A stretch of DNA of 52,917 nt from an uncultured archaeon (lineage in GTDB: Archaea > Nanobdellota > Nanobdellia > Pacearchaeales > GW2011-AR1). The stretch lies in contig CABMGE010000022.1 of NCBI GenBank assembly GCA_902385625.1, forward strand, positions 1 to 52,917. Direction: 5' to 3'. The position numbers were made by a program, and so were the translations under genes. Below, piece after piece: positions 16,922-25,450 of the stretch. Numbering within the stretch: position 1 is the stretch's first letter; each line of letters starts with the position of its first letter. The notes below the pieces were generated by a model that worked only from the letters and a program-made list of their open reading frames with translations, ran no database searches and had not been told where the DNA came from.

Positions 16922-17629
16922 ATGACAAAAATGAGGTTTATAAAGTTTTTTATTTTAAAAAAGTTTAAAAATACCTTAAATAAGATAATTAAGATTATGG
17001 AAAATTCAGAATTTTTTAATATGGCAAGGAAAGATAATTCCTTAAGACAGGATTATTTGGATACAATACTTAATTTATGTCCGATTAGTGTTTCTGAACT
17101 TGTTTATGATCCTGATTTTGAAAAAGCCAAGAGAAGTATCGAGGATGTAAATAATAAACTTTCAGAATATGGAAATTACAAGTCATCTACACAAGGAGTT
17201 CCTTCTTGTTATTTTCTTGTACTGACACCGCCTTATTTATTTGCGAGAAATGAGCAAAGCAAAGTATTTGTTTTCGGCAGTGCATTTCAGAAATTTGGAA
17301 TTGAAGAATTGTTTACCAATGCACTAACAAATCATGAAGGAATGCATGCTACAGACCAGATGAATGGAATAAAACTCGAAGAGGGTTTGGAAATAAACAG
17401 CGAGGGGATATTTTTGCTTTCAGCAAAAACAATGAGGCAGGTTATGGAAATAAGAGCATATAATAATGAACTTAAAATGGCAAGACAAAAAAGAATAAAC
17501 AATCAAATGTACCTGGACTATACTGGACTTTGCAGGGATTTAGAAAAAGATATAATCAAGTCAATTGAACCGAAAAATAACTTTGAAAGAAAAGTGATTA
17601 ATTTTAGTTTATTATATGGGCATGAATAA
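16922..17629 (+). CDS. Zincin-like protein with HEGMH motif, function unknown
   Basis: 235 aa. A basic N-terminus (MTKMRFIKFFILKK) may be a membrane-binding helix; an alternative start is M26. Residues around NHEGMHATDQ contain HExxH, and about 40 residues further MEIRAYNNE offers a Glu as third zinc ligand. The spacing and A-Y after the Glu are shared with the protein at 1-879, although overall sequence differs. It separates spt5 from secE and runs on the opposite strand, so it looks inserted into an otherwise conserved cluster. Peptidase activity is inferred from the motif. Confidence 0.6.
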   Translation: MTKMRFIKFFILKKFKNTLNKIIKIMENSEFFNMARKDNSLRQDYLDTILNLCPISVSELVYDPDFEKAKRSIEDVNNKLSEYGNYKSSTQGVPSCYFLVLTPPYLFARNEQSKVFVFGSAFQKFGIEELFTNALTNHEGMHATDQMNGIKLEEGLEINSEGIFLLSAKTMRQVMEIRAYNNELKMARQKRINNQMYLDYTGLCRDLEKDIIKSIEPKNNFERKVINFSLLYGHE

Positions 17630-17641
17630 ATTAATCTTTAA

Positions 17642-17815
17642 TTAAGATAATCCAAAAAATTTCATTCCCATTGAAATCAAAAAACCTATTATTCCGACCA
17701 GACCAAGTCCAATTGCAGAAACTTTTGCAATTGTTCTGAATTCTTCTTTCTCTGGTTTTTTTAATAAATGCCAGACTCTTACACATTGCTGGTAAAATGA
17801 TTTTATGTTAAACAT
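17642..17815 (-). CDS. secE: Preprotein translocase subunit SecE (Sec61 gamma)
   Basis: 57 aa, MFNIKSFYQQCVRVWHLLKK at the start. An amphipathic helix with the conserved KKPEKEEF turn is followed by one transmembrane helix (about 31-52), the standard SecE/Sec61-gamma layout. SecE clamps the SecY channel in the membrane. The gene is too short for most gene finders. It lies near spt5 and rpl11, where archaeal secE is usually found, and ends 12 bp from the end of the convergent HEGMH gene. Confidence 0.88.
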   Translation of the reverse strand: MFNIKSFYQQCVRVWHLLKKPEKEEFRTIAKVSAIGLGLVGIIGFLISMGMKFFGLS

Positions 17816-17852
17816 GTTACAAATAGAAACTATAAAGGGTTTTTAAATTTTG

Positions 17853-18182
17853 TTAAGGCAATACAAGGGATGCAAATCTTCCATAAACTCCTTCTTTTAC
17901 AAGTGAAGAATGAACTCTTAAACCTTCATCAGTCAAACGATAATTGTCTCCTTCTTCAGTTATTAATCCAACCTGTTTTAAGATACAAAAAGAAGTATAC
18001 TTTTGTGGAGAATCTTTGCTTATTCTTTTTTCTATGTAACCCTTGCCTATTCCTCCGAGATCATGATAATTTCTGACTTCAGATAACCAGAGTATCTCCC
18101 TATCAAATTCTTCATCAGAAACTGGAGAAAAAATTGTTCGTTCGATTTTTTCCCTTAACAATATTTCAATTCCAGTTGACAT
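17853..18182 (-). CDS. Probable winged-helix protein, function unknown
   Basis: 109 aa. The C-terminal half has a winged-helix look: FCILKQVGLITEEGDNYRLTDEGLRV, with the 'GLI...Y.LTdeG' wing typical of such domains. The N-terminal half is acidic and helical. It lies upstream of secE on the same strand, 37 bp away. A DNA-binding role is inferred from the pattern only; no close family was recognised. Confidence 0.5.
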   Translation of the reverse strand: MSTGIEILLREKIERTIFSPVSDEEFDREILWLSEVRNYHDLGGIGKGYIEKRISKDSPQKYTSFCILKQVGLITEEGDNYRLTDEGLRVHSSLVKEGVYGRFASLVLP

Positions 18183-18239
18183 TTTAAATTTAAATATAAT
18201 TGTGATTTTTAAATAATATTGTTATTTAAAATAATGGTC

Positions 18240-18437
18240 TTAGGGATGTTTATATTCTATTCTACTAATCAATCCTTTAGAACCTTGGGGCATTTCTTCA
18301 TATAATTTTTCATTAACTTTTTGTAGCATATCTACTACTTCTTGAGAAACATCTTGTATTTTTCCAGAGAAATAAACCTGATGTTGAAAATGTCCTGCAC
18401 CAACAAAGGTTTCAATTGTTATTCCTGATTTTTTCAT
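18240..18437 (-). CDS. Small conserved-looking protein, function unknown
   Basis: 65 aa (MKKSGITIETFVGAGHFQ at the start). The start lies 2 bp after the ftsZ stop on the same strand, so it is very likely co-transcribed and co-translated with ftsZ. The sequence looks like a compact alpha/beta domain with no transmembrane helix or Cys. Its coupling to ftsZ suggests a link to division, which is inference only. Confidence 0.6.
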   Translation of the reverse strand: MKKSGITIETFVGAGHFQHQVYFSGKIQDVSQEVVDMLQKVNEKLYEEMPQGSKGLISRIEYKHP

Positions 18438-18439
18438 TT

Positions 18440-19531
18440 TTATTCCAAGAAATCAATTCCAAGATCATCAGAGTATTCTTCTCTTTTTTTATCCTCGGAT
18501 GAAAATTCGCTTCCGCTTATTTGAGGACTTTTAACTCCTGTGATAATTAGCATAACTCTGATTGATTTTTCCATTTCAGGAGAAATTTGAGCTCCCCAGA
18601 TCATTCTTGCATCAGGTGAAAGTTTTTCTCCAACAGTTGAAATAATAAGTCTTGCTTCATCGAGTGACATATCTTCTCCCCCAATAATATTTACAAGTGC
18701 TCCTGTTGCATTTGAAATATCAACATCAAGAAGCGGATTTGCAATTGCTTTTTCAACAGCTTCTCTTGCACGATTGGCAGAATCTGCTTCTCCCATTCCC
18801 ATAAGTGAAACTCCTCCATTGGACATTACTGCTTTTACATCTGCAAAATCAAGGTTAACAAGTCCTGCTTTTGTTACAAGTTCAGTTGTTCCTTTTACTG
18901 CATTTGTTAGAATCTCATCAGCAACCTTGAATGCTGTTTGAAGAGGCAACTCAGGGGCTATTTCAAGTAGTTTATCATTTGGAATAACAATTAAGGTATC
19001 TACAACAGACTCCATTCTTTCAAGACCATATTCTGCATTTTCAATTCTCTTTTTACCTTCGATAGTAAATGGAAGTGTTACAACCCCGATTGTAAGTGCT
19101 CCTTGTTTTTTTGCAAGTCCTGCAACAACAGGCGCAGCACCAGTACCAGTTCCTCCTCCAAGGCCGCATGTAATAAAAACCATATCGCAATTTGCAAGTT
19201 TCTTTCTTATCTCCTGTTCTGACTCGTGAGCTGCTTCTTCTCCAACCTTTGGATTACTTCCTGCTCCAAGCCCCATTGTCAATTCTTTTCCAATTAAAAT
19301 TTTGTAATCTGCATCTGAATATAAAAGATCCTGAGCATCAGTATTTACTGCTATAAACTCTCCTCCTTTAATTCCAATTTCCTTCATTCGAGTAATTGTG
19401 TTTCCGCCGCCTCCACCTACTCCAAAAACTTTTACTTTTGAATGTTGCTTTTTAAGAAGTTCTTCAAGTTCTCGATCTATTTCAGCGAGTTCTGGATCTT
19501 TAGTTGCAAGATGATCGTGTTGAATAGCCAT
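18440..19531 (-). CDS. ftsZ: Cell division protein FtsZ
   Basis: 363 aa. Tubulin-type GTPase: the nucleotide-binding GVGGGGGNT (37-45), the tubulin signature GGGTGTG (125-131), and a T7-like region with NLDFADVKAVM. The N-terminal extension of about 30 residues is helical and charged, as in archaeal FtsZ1. The C-terminal tail (EYSDDLGIDFLE) is the likely SepF-binding peptide. FtsZ polymerises at midcell; SepF is encoded nearby. The promoter carries a 15-bp inverted repeat. A small gene follows 2 bp downstream. Confidence 0.96.
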   Translation of the reverse strand: MAIQHDHLATKDPELAEIDRELEELLKKQHSKVKVFGVGGGGGNTITRMKEIGIKGGEFIAVNTDAQDLLYSDADYKILIGKELTMGLGAGSNPKVGEEAAHESEQEIRKKLANCDMVFITCGLGGGTGTGAAPVVAGLAKKQGALTIGVVTLPFTIEGKKRIENAEYGLERMESVVDTLIVIPNDKLLEIAPELPLQTAFKVADEILTNAVKGTTELVTKAGLVNLDFADVKAVMSNGGVSLMGMGEADSANRAREAVEKAIANPLLDVDISNATGALVNIIGGEDMSLDEARLIISTVGEKLSPDARMIWGAQISPEMEKSIRVMLIITGVKSPQISGSEFSSEDKKREEYSDDLGIDFLE

Positions 19532-19581
19532 TTCTCTTAATAGTCTCCCTTTTTATGTTTAAAAAAACCTTAAATTAATAT

Positions 19582-19637
19582 TTAAAGATTGTTATATTTT
19601 CAATATATCTTTTGAATGATACTATAACAATCTTTAA
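19582..19637. promoter_or_regulatory. 15-bp inverted repeat over the ftsZ promoter
   Basis: TTAAAGATTGTTATA (19582-19596) and its exact complement TATAACAATCTTTAA (19623-19637) are separated by 26 bp, 51-106 bp upstream of the ftsZ ATG. The proximal arm overlaps the likely TATA/BRE (TTTAAATA on the minus strand). This is a candidate operator for a dimeric regulator. Confidence 0.55.
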
Positions 19638-19688
19638 CTCGGTGAAAACCTCAAAAAATCGATTAAATTTTATTTTATCTTAATAGTA

Positions 19689-20003
19689 TCAAGAAAATTT
19701 TTCTCTTATTGAAACAAGTCTGTGATAAACAGGAGCAACGGCATTCCTGCCTAAACTAACAATTGAACCTGTTGTAAGAGAATATAGAAGACCATCCCAC
19801 TTAGATTTATTCCCTGCAAATAATAAATTAAGAGTTTCTTCAAGTCCATCTAAAACTTTTGGCGGATCAATTGAAACCCCATACCAGGATTCCTGAACAT
19901 TTTTTGCAGAAAGTTCTAAAGAATTATGATTTAGGTCAGAAGGATTTTTAAGAAAATCTGCAAGTTTTCCTGCATAATCTAAATAATTTGATGCCAGAGT
20001 CAT
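19689..20003 (-). CDS. Small soluble protein, function unknown
   Basis: 104 aa, mostly helical by composition, with no Cys and no signal peptide. It begins 15 bp after the FKBP gene's stop on the same strand, so it is probably in one operon with it. The segment NLLFAGNKSKWDGLLYSL is the most distinctive part. I do not recognise a family. Confidence 0.55.
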   Translation of the reverse strand: MTLASNYLDYAGKLADFLKNPSDLNHNSLELSAKNVQESWYGVSIDPPKVLDGLEETLNLLFAGNKSKWDGLLYSLTTGSIVSLGRNAVAPVYHRLVSIREKFS

Positions 20004-20018
20004 TTTAATTAATTTTAT

Positions 20019-20690
20019 TTATTCTTTCTTTTCTTCTTTAACTTCTTTTTTCTCTGATTTTTCCTCGACATCGAAATCAAGGCCAGTCATGGCATTAAAC
20101 TTAGGCTTAAAAATATCTACAAATGGTTTTATCTCTGGTTTTTTAAAAATAACTTTTTTATCCTTTCCCTCTCCTTTTATTACAAATTCGAATTTTTGCT
20201 TAAAGAAAAATTCCTGCAAGGCATTGACTCTTTCAGTATCATCTTCCACTTTTCTTTTTATTGTAAAATCATACTCTATATCTTTTCCTGCCAGAGGATT
20301 ATTGAAGTCAACACTAACTCTTCCTCCTGAAACAGAAAGAACTTTTGCAATATAATTATCAAGCTGAACTGCCATTCCAGGATAAGGATTTATTTCTTTT
20401 TCATGAAAAACCTTTATTGGCATGGTTTTTATCATTGAAGGATTTCTCTTTCCAAATGCTTTTTCAGGAGTGAGTTTTAGAGAGTATTTCTTTCCGATTT
20501 CCTTTCCTTCTAAAAAATCATCAAATGATTTTAGCAACATCTGATTTCCAACTGAAATAATAAGAGGGGTTACATCATACTCCAAACCCATTTTCTTTGC
20601 AACTTCCTTATCAGTTGTATCAAATACCTCGTTATTTGCTTTTCCTGTGAATTCTATTTCAACAAAATCATTTTTATTAATAGTTGTCAT
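20019..20690 (-). CDS. FKBP-type peptidyl-prolyl isomerase (SlyD-like)
   Basis: 223 aa. FKBP fold at the start (KNDFVEIEFTGKANNEVFDTT) and SLKLTPEKAFGKRNP, followed by an inserted IF/chaperone flap (about 90-140) and the returning strand GGRVSVDFNNPLAGKDIEYD. A C-terminal extension of about 70 residues ends in a Glu/Lys-rich tail. Archaeal SlyD-like proteins combine prolyl isomerase and chaperone activity in the cytoplasm. The long C-terminal part with FKPKFNAMTGLDFD resembles the extra domain of long archaeal FKBPs. Confidence 0.85.
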   Translation of the reverse strand: MTTINKNDFVEIEFTGKANNEVFDTTDKEVAKKMGLEYDVTPLIISVGNQMLLKSFDDFLEGKEIGKKYSLKLTPEKAFGKRNPSMIKTMPIKVFHEKEINPYPGMAVQLDNYIAKVLSVSGGRVSVDFNNPLAGKDIEYDFTIKRKVEDDTERVNALQEFFFKQKFEFVIKGEGKDKKVIFKKPEIKPFVDIFKPKFNAMTGLDFDVEEKSEKKEVKEEKKE

Positions 20691-20801
20691 AAAGGTTTTA
20701 TAATAATTGGAGTTTTTAAAGATAGTGGATACTAAATTATATTTTAACTTTCATAAATCTTTAAATAAGATTATTTTTTAAAGTGCTGATGCAAGACTAG
20801 A

Positions 20802-21322
20802 ATGGATCAAAAATATACAGAAAAGAATTAGATTATCAAAAAAGATTTGAGATTGTTCTTGCAACATTTTATGCAAAAGAGCATGCAGAGCTTATTCCGT
20901 CTCCTACTTTTAGTGCCCTTGAAGACAAATTATTTTTATATGAGAATATTGAGAGAGTGCTCAAAGGACTTGGACACAGGGTATTTATTCCATATAGAGA
21001 TATTAATCCAGGTTGGGACTCAGAAAGAATACTTGGAATTGTGCATAAAATTGTCATTCCAAACTCCAAAATGATTGTATGTGATGGAGAGATTCCTTCA
21101 CCAGTCAATCCAAAAAAACCTTCTTATTTTGTTGAAGGAATAGTTGAAACCGCACATGATTGTAAAATTCCTGTTGTGCATTTGAAAAGAAGACCTCCTG
21201 GACAAAATGCCCCTCCAAGACAGGATCCATTTAAAGATTATGTTGTTAATCATATGGCAACTCAAGATGTGCTACTTGGGGTTGAACTTGCAGCAATGCA
21301 TTACTGGAAAAATTCCAATTAA
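20802..21322 (+). pseudogene. Nucleoside deoxyribosyltransferase-like protein with apparent frameshift near start
   Basis: From the ATG at 20802 the frame reads MDQKYTEKN then stops. The +1-shifted frame is open from 20801 and clearly coding, with FYAKEHAELIPSPTFSALED, GHRVFIPYRDINPGWDSE and SYFVEGIVETAHDCKIPVV. One extra A in the A-run at 20808-20813 would join both into a 173-aa protein beginning MDQKIYRKELD. A GTG at 20957 would drop about 50 plausible coding residues. The second half resembles nucleoside 2-deoxyribosyltransferase-like Rossmann proteins (Asp near MIVCDG, later Glu), but this is uncertain. The frameshift could be a base-calling error, slippage or true decay. Confidence 0.55.
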
Positions 21323-21427
21323 TAGAAGGGAATACTCTAAATTTTTAGATAATACTTTCATGGAAAACATTTATAAATCCACTTTTTATTTAAACTATTA
21401 TATAAAGGATAAATTAATTATTAAAAG

Positions 21428-21817
21428 ATGGCATACAAACTAATAAATGCTGCAGAAGCAAGACCTGGTGTTGCAATTGTAGTTGACGGAGTTCCCTGCA
21501 TTACAAAATCAAATGACATAAGTAAAACAGGAAAACATGGTCATGCAAAATGCAGAATAGAATGCATTAGTATTATCGATGGTAAAAAGAAAGTTTTTGT
21601 TGCCGGAGGGCATGATAGACTCGATTGTCCTTTAATTGAGAAAAAACGTGCTCAATTATTGTCTATTTCAGAAGATAAAGCCAGTGTAATGGATATGGAA
21701 AGTTTTGAAACACTTGAATTAACCATTTCTGAAGAATTAAAACCTGAACTAAAAGAAGGTGATCAGGTAGAATACTGGATTGTTGAAGGAAGCAAAGTAA
21801 TTAAGAGGAAGATTTAA
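21428..21817 (+). CDS. eif5a: Translation factor aIF5A
   Basis: 129 aa. The N-terminal SH3-like domain carries the hypusination loop KTGKHGHAK, with Lys36 the predicted modification site; the C-terminal OB domain follows from about residue 70. IF5A helps ribosomes through difficult peptide bonds and termination. No deoxyhypusine synthase gene is in the window. The downstream eL40 gene starts 33 bp later on the same strand. Confidence 0.95.
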   Translation: MAYKLINAAEARPGVAIVVDGVPCITKSNDISKTGKHGHAKCRIECISIIDGKKKVFVAGGHDRLDCPLIEKKRAQLLSISEDKASVMDMESFETLELTISEELKPELKEGDQVEYWIVEGSKVIKRKI

Positions 21818-21850
21818 AAATCGTTAATTAAATAGGACTCATATAACAAA

Positions 21851-22015
21851 ATGGCAACAAAACTCGCTGCAACTCACGCAAGACTTTTTAAGAATATGTT
21901 TGTATGCAAAAACTGCAAGACAAAAGTAAGAGCAGATTCAAGAAAAATTTTAGAGGGAAAAGTAAGATGCAGAAAATGCCTTAAAAAAGCATTCAGACCT
22001 ATAAGAAAGAAATAG
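21851..22015 (+). CDS. rpl40e: Ribosomal protein eL40
   Basis: 54 aa. Zinc ribbon with Cys19, Cys22, Cys40 and Cys43 (CKNC and CRKC), in a strongly basic protein ending RPIRKK. This is the archaeal stand-alone eL40 of the large subunit (fused to ubiquitin in eukaryotes). It follows aIF5A and is followed by a palindrome that may end the transcript. Confidence 0.92.
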   Translation: MATKLAATHARLFKNMFVCKNCKTKVRADSRKILEGKVRCRKCLKKAFRPIRKK

Positions 22016-22060
22016 AATTGAAAAATTATAATTACTTGTTTTTACTCTATTTGATAAATT

Positions 22061-22082
22061 TAATGTCCCTTAAGGGACATTA
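22061..22082. terminator. Perfect 22-bp palindrome after eL40
   Basis: The half-site TAATGTCCCTT is followed directly by its complement, giving a self-complementary 22-bp block 46 bp after the eL40 stop. T-rich sequence precedes it, no long T-run follows. It could be a terminator-like hairpin or an operator. Confidence 0.4.
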
Positions 22083-22231
22083 GTTAGATAGTAATCTTTA
22101 CGCAAAATAAATTTGCCTAAAAATTTATTATCTCAAGAATAACTGCTGATAAATATTTTATACAAAGATATAAAATATTTACTAAAATTTAAATTCGTAT
22201 GATTTATATACTATAAAAACAATATCTCAAT

Positions 22232-23704
22232 ATGATACCTTTAATTTATATTTATGATTTGGCATTCTTGGTACTGTTCACACTCTTTGTTGTAATATTT
22301 CTTTATAAAAAAAGAAAAAACCTGAAAAAAGACGGTATTATGTATCTTTATAGAACAAAAATAGGAATAAGACTTATCAATTACTTTGGTGGAAAATACA
22401 AAAAAACAATAACGGTTTTTAGCATACTTGCTGTAATTTCAGGATATATCTTAATGATTACTGCTCTTTATTTATTCTTATATGAATTTGTATATGTCTA
22501 TTTATTTAATCCTTCAATAGTGAGGGCGATTAAAGTTCCCCCAATATTCCCACTTGTTCCATACCTTCCTGAACTCTTTCAGATAAAATTCCTAAAGCCA
22601 TTTTATTTTACATATTGGATTGTTGCTATTGCAGTAATCGCTGTATTTCACGAATTTGCACATGGAATCGTTGCAAGAAGATATGGAATTAAAATAAAGA
22701 CAACTGGATTTGGATTTCTAGGACCGTTTCTTGCAGCATTTGTAGAACCTGATGAAAAACAAATGAAGAAAAAACCAAAATTCCAACAAATATCAGTTCT
22801 CGCTGCAGGAACATTCACTAACTTAATACTCGCGGGAATATTTTTCTTACTTTTAGTTTTATTCTTTAGTCTAACTTATGTTCCTTCTGGAGCATCTTTT
22901 AATATATATACTCCAAATCTTATTAATACAACAGCAATAACCGTTATTGGAGGAGTTAATGCAAATAATCTTAACAATACTGAACTTTTGAATTTTATTA
23001 ATACAAAAAAGATAGATAATAATTTTGTTTCTGCGAGTGGAGAAAAATTAAATCTTACAACCTTGAAAGTAGACAATAGTACATATTATATTGGCATAAG
23101 TAACTTAAAAGAACAATTAAAAGCAGAATCAGGTCTTATTTATTTATATGAAGATCTTCCTGCTGTAAAATCCGGGCTTAAGGGAGCAATAGTTAAAATT
23201 GACAATAATAAAATTAGTACTTATTCTGATCTTTCAGTAGTTATGAGCAAATATTCTCCTGGAGACAAAATAAAACTAGAAACTAAATCTGAAGGTAAAA
23301 CTTATGTATATGACATTACTCTTGCACAAGACTCGCAGAACAAAACAAGAGCAGTTATTGGAATAGGATATCTTAGCAATAGCCGAAGTGGATTTTTAGG
23401 AAAGATCTACAATTTACTTAATATGTATCAAAAACCTGGAACATATTATGAACCAAGGTTCAATGCAGATCTGGTTTTATTCATTTATAACTTAATATGG
23501 TGGCTTGCACTGATTAATCTTAGTGTTGCACTTGTTAATATGATTCCAATGGGGATATTTGATGGCGGGGCAATGTTTATGCTTACAGTTTGGGGAATAA
23601 CTGGAAACAAGAGATATGCAGAAATTGCATTCAAATTTGTAACTTATCTTCTACTTGCAGCATTACTTGTAGTTATGGTTGCCTGGGCTGTTGCTGTTTT
23701 TTAA
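22232..23704 (+). CDS. Site-2 protease family (M50) membrane metallopeptidase
   Basis: 490 aa. Several transmembrane helices; the zinc motif HEFAH (140-144) sits in a helix and the partner motif NMIPMGIFDGG (436-446, Asp444 as third ligand) lies in a later helix. Between them is a hydrophilic domain with a PDZ-like segment (about 295-375: AVKSGLKGAIVKIDN). Such proteases cut transmembrane helices, releasing regulators or degrading signal peptides. No obvious substrate or regulator is adjacent. The taw1 gene follows 44 bp downstream. Confidence 0.9.
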   Translation: MIPLIYIYDLAFLVLFTLFVVIFLYKKRKNLKKDGIMYLYRTKIGIRLINYFGGKYKKTITVFSILAVISGYILMITALYLFLYEFVYVYLFNPSIVRAIKVPPIFPLVPYLPELFQIKFLKPFYFTYWIVAIAVIAVFHEFAHGIVARRYGIKIKTTGFGFLGPFLAAFVEPDEKQMKKKPKFQQISVLAAGTFTNLILAGIFFLLLVLFFSLTYVPSGASFNIYTPNLINTTAITVIGGVNANNLNNTELLNFINTKKIDNNFVSASGEKLNLTTLKVDNSTYYIGISNLKEQLKAESGLIYLYEDLPAVKSGLKGAIVKIDNNKISTYSDLSVVMSKYSPGDKIKLETKSEGKTYVYDITLAQDSQNKTRAVIGIGYLSNSRSGFLGKIYNLLNMYQKPGTYYEPRFNADLVLFIYNLIWWLALINLSVALVNMIPMGIFDGGAMFMLTVWGITGNKRYAEIAFKFVTYLLLAALLVVMVAWAVAVF

Positions 23705-23748
23705 ACAATTAGATTAATTTTTAAGTATAGTTTTTCTTTAATTATCAT

Positions 23749-24720
23749 ATGATATCTAAAAAACTTAAGGAAAGTCTACTAAAACAACATTATAGAATTG
23801 TTGGCAAACACTCTTCTGTTAAAATATGTGAGTGGACAAAGAAGTCCTTGATTAACAAAGGAGTTTGTTTTAAGGAGAAATTTTATGGGATAAAATCCCA
23901 TCGATGCTGTCAAATGAGTCCTTCAACAGTCTTTTGCCAAAATAAATGCCTGCATTGCTGGAGAGCAATTGAACTTACTGATGGAAAGAAAATGGACTCT
24001 AAAATCATTGATAATCCCAAAGAAATAATTAATGGATGTATTGAGGCTCAAAGAAAACTTTTAATTTGATTTAATGGAAACAAAAAAGTAAATCAAAAAA
24101 AGTATAAAGAAGCAGGAGAGCCAATGCAGTTTGCAATTTCTCTCACTGGAGAACCTACACTTTATCCAAAACTTGGGGAACTAATAAAAGAACTGAGAGA
24201 TATGAAAAAAACAACCTTTGTTGTTACAAATGGCTTGCAGGCAAGTGTACTCAAAAAATTAAACTTAAGAAAACAACTTCCAACCCAGTTATATTTATCG
24301 CTTAATTCACCAAACAAAAAGATGTATGAAAATTGGCATAGGAGTAGTGAAAAAAATGCATGGAAAAAATTTAATGAGACTTTGGTTTTATTTCCAAAAC
24401 TTAAAACCAGAAAAGTAATTAGAATGACTTTGGTTAAAAATCTTAATGATCAAGATGAATTTATAAAAGAATATGCAGGACTTATAAAAAAGGCAAAACC
24501 TGATTTTATCGAGGTTAAAAGTTATATGGCAATTGGTTTTTCAAGACAAAGACTTGGTTATGAACTAATGCTCTCGCATCAAGAAATTAAAAATTATTCT
24601 AAAAAACTTGCAAAAGAACTTGGAAAGGATTATAGTATTTTAGCAGACCATAAACTCTCGAGAGTTGTTCTAATTGGAAAAAATAAGAAAAGTATGAAGA
24701 TACAAAAAAATGAAATATGA
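23749..24720 (+). pseudogene. taw1: tRNA-4-demethylwyosine synthase Taw1, interrupted by in-frame TGA
   Basis: The frame spans 324 codons but has a TGA at 24067-24069 (codon 107). Upstream are the radical-SAM Cys motif C63-x3-C67-x2-C70 (FCQNKCLHCW) and the extra Cys cluster C27, C40, C53, as in archaeal Taw1/TYW1. Downstream come FAISLTGEPTLYP and the rest of the barrel. The enzyme builds the tricyclic base 4-demethylwyosine at G37 of tRNA-Phe. The TGA falls where I expect Gly in LLxGF(N/K)GN, and GGA to TGA is one base. It is a broken gene, a readthrough, or a sequence error. Both halves otherwise look intact. Confidence 0.85.
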
Positions 24721-24800
24721 TTTTTTAGTCTTATTCAACTCTTACGAGTTGAAGATATAAAAAAGAGGAAGTTTAATTTATTGAAGTCATAAAAACCTAG

Positions 24801-25028
24801 CTATCTTCTTGGTGGAATTATAGGTCTTGCAAGAATCTCTACGAGCTGGCTATTTTCATAGTCTATATTTGGATTTACAGGAATTACTCCTTCAACAGGA
24901 ACTCTTGAGTTAATTAAATCAGAATAATTTGTTCTGTCTGCAGGTTTCCCCTTCTGCATTTCAAATGCATCCCCTAATGAATAGCCAAATTCCTCTTCAT
25001 ACCATTTTTTACATTTTTCTGAAATCAT
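24801..25028 (-). CDS. Small protein, function unknown
   Basis: 75 aa, acidic N-terminal half (CKKWYEEEFGYSLGDAFEMQ) and a Pro-rich C-terminus ending RPIIPPRR. It starts 1 bp after the stop of the gene at 25030-25377 on the same strand, indicating an operon. No transmembrane helix and no recognised family. Confidence 0.55.
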   Translation of the reverse strand: MISEKCKKWYEEEFGYSLGDAFEMQKGKPADRTNYSDLINSRVPVEGVIPVNPNIDYENSQLVEILARPIIPPRR

Positions 25029-25029
25029 T

Positions 25030-25377
25030 TTACATAAAAATCAAACCGTCTTTGGTAAGTGCCGTGAACCGAATACCTGCTGGCAAGTTTAGTAAAGCAG
25101 AAATTAAGGCCATATGCTCTTTTCCTTCTCCGCTTGCAATACTTAATGCAACTTCAGTACCTTTTATTTTTCCCTGAAGCTTTTTTAGTATTTCATCTTT
25201 CATTTCAACTATTGAAGCAGATTTTACCTCGATAAATTCAAAGTCTTTTTCAGTATTAAATTTCTTTGCAAAATCACTTCCAATAAGAATAATACTATCC
25301 CATTCACCTTGTTTTATTACTCCTGCAACCTGTCCCCAGGTTCCTTGTCCTGATCCTAAAAAACAAACGAGTTCCAT
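25030..25377 (-). CDS. Small Rossmann-like protein, function unknown
   Basis: 115 aa. It begins with a strand and Gly-rich turn (CFLGSGQGTWGQVAG) and contains IILIGSDF and a later loop ASGEGKEH (81-88) followed by a helix, a layout reminiscent of small Rossmann-like ligand-binding domains, including CARF-type folds. No effector domain is attached. It is paired with the small gene at 24801-25028. The CARF idea is only a fold-level hint, with no CRISPR or toxin nearby to support it. Confidence 0.55.
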   Translation of the reverse strand: MELVCFLGSGQGTWGQVAGVIKQGEWDSIILIGSDFAKKFNTEKDFEFIEVKSASIVEMKDEILKKLQGKIKGTEVALSIASGEGKEHMALISALLNLPAGIRFTALTKDGLIFM

Positions 25378-25450
25378 TTTGTATCTTTTTTATTTATCCT
25401 AAAATTAGATTAAATTTATAAGTTTATAGGTAGTCTAAAAGATAGAAAAT

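Noticed and set aside
24067..24069. UGA read as glycine throughout the genome, as in some bacteria
   Set aside because: TGA is used as a normal terminator at several genes here (taw1 end 24718-24720, 29111-29113, 31719-31721), and no other gene has internal TGA.
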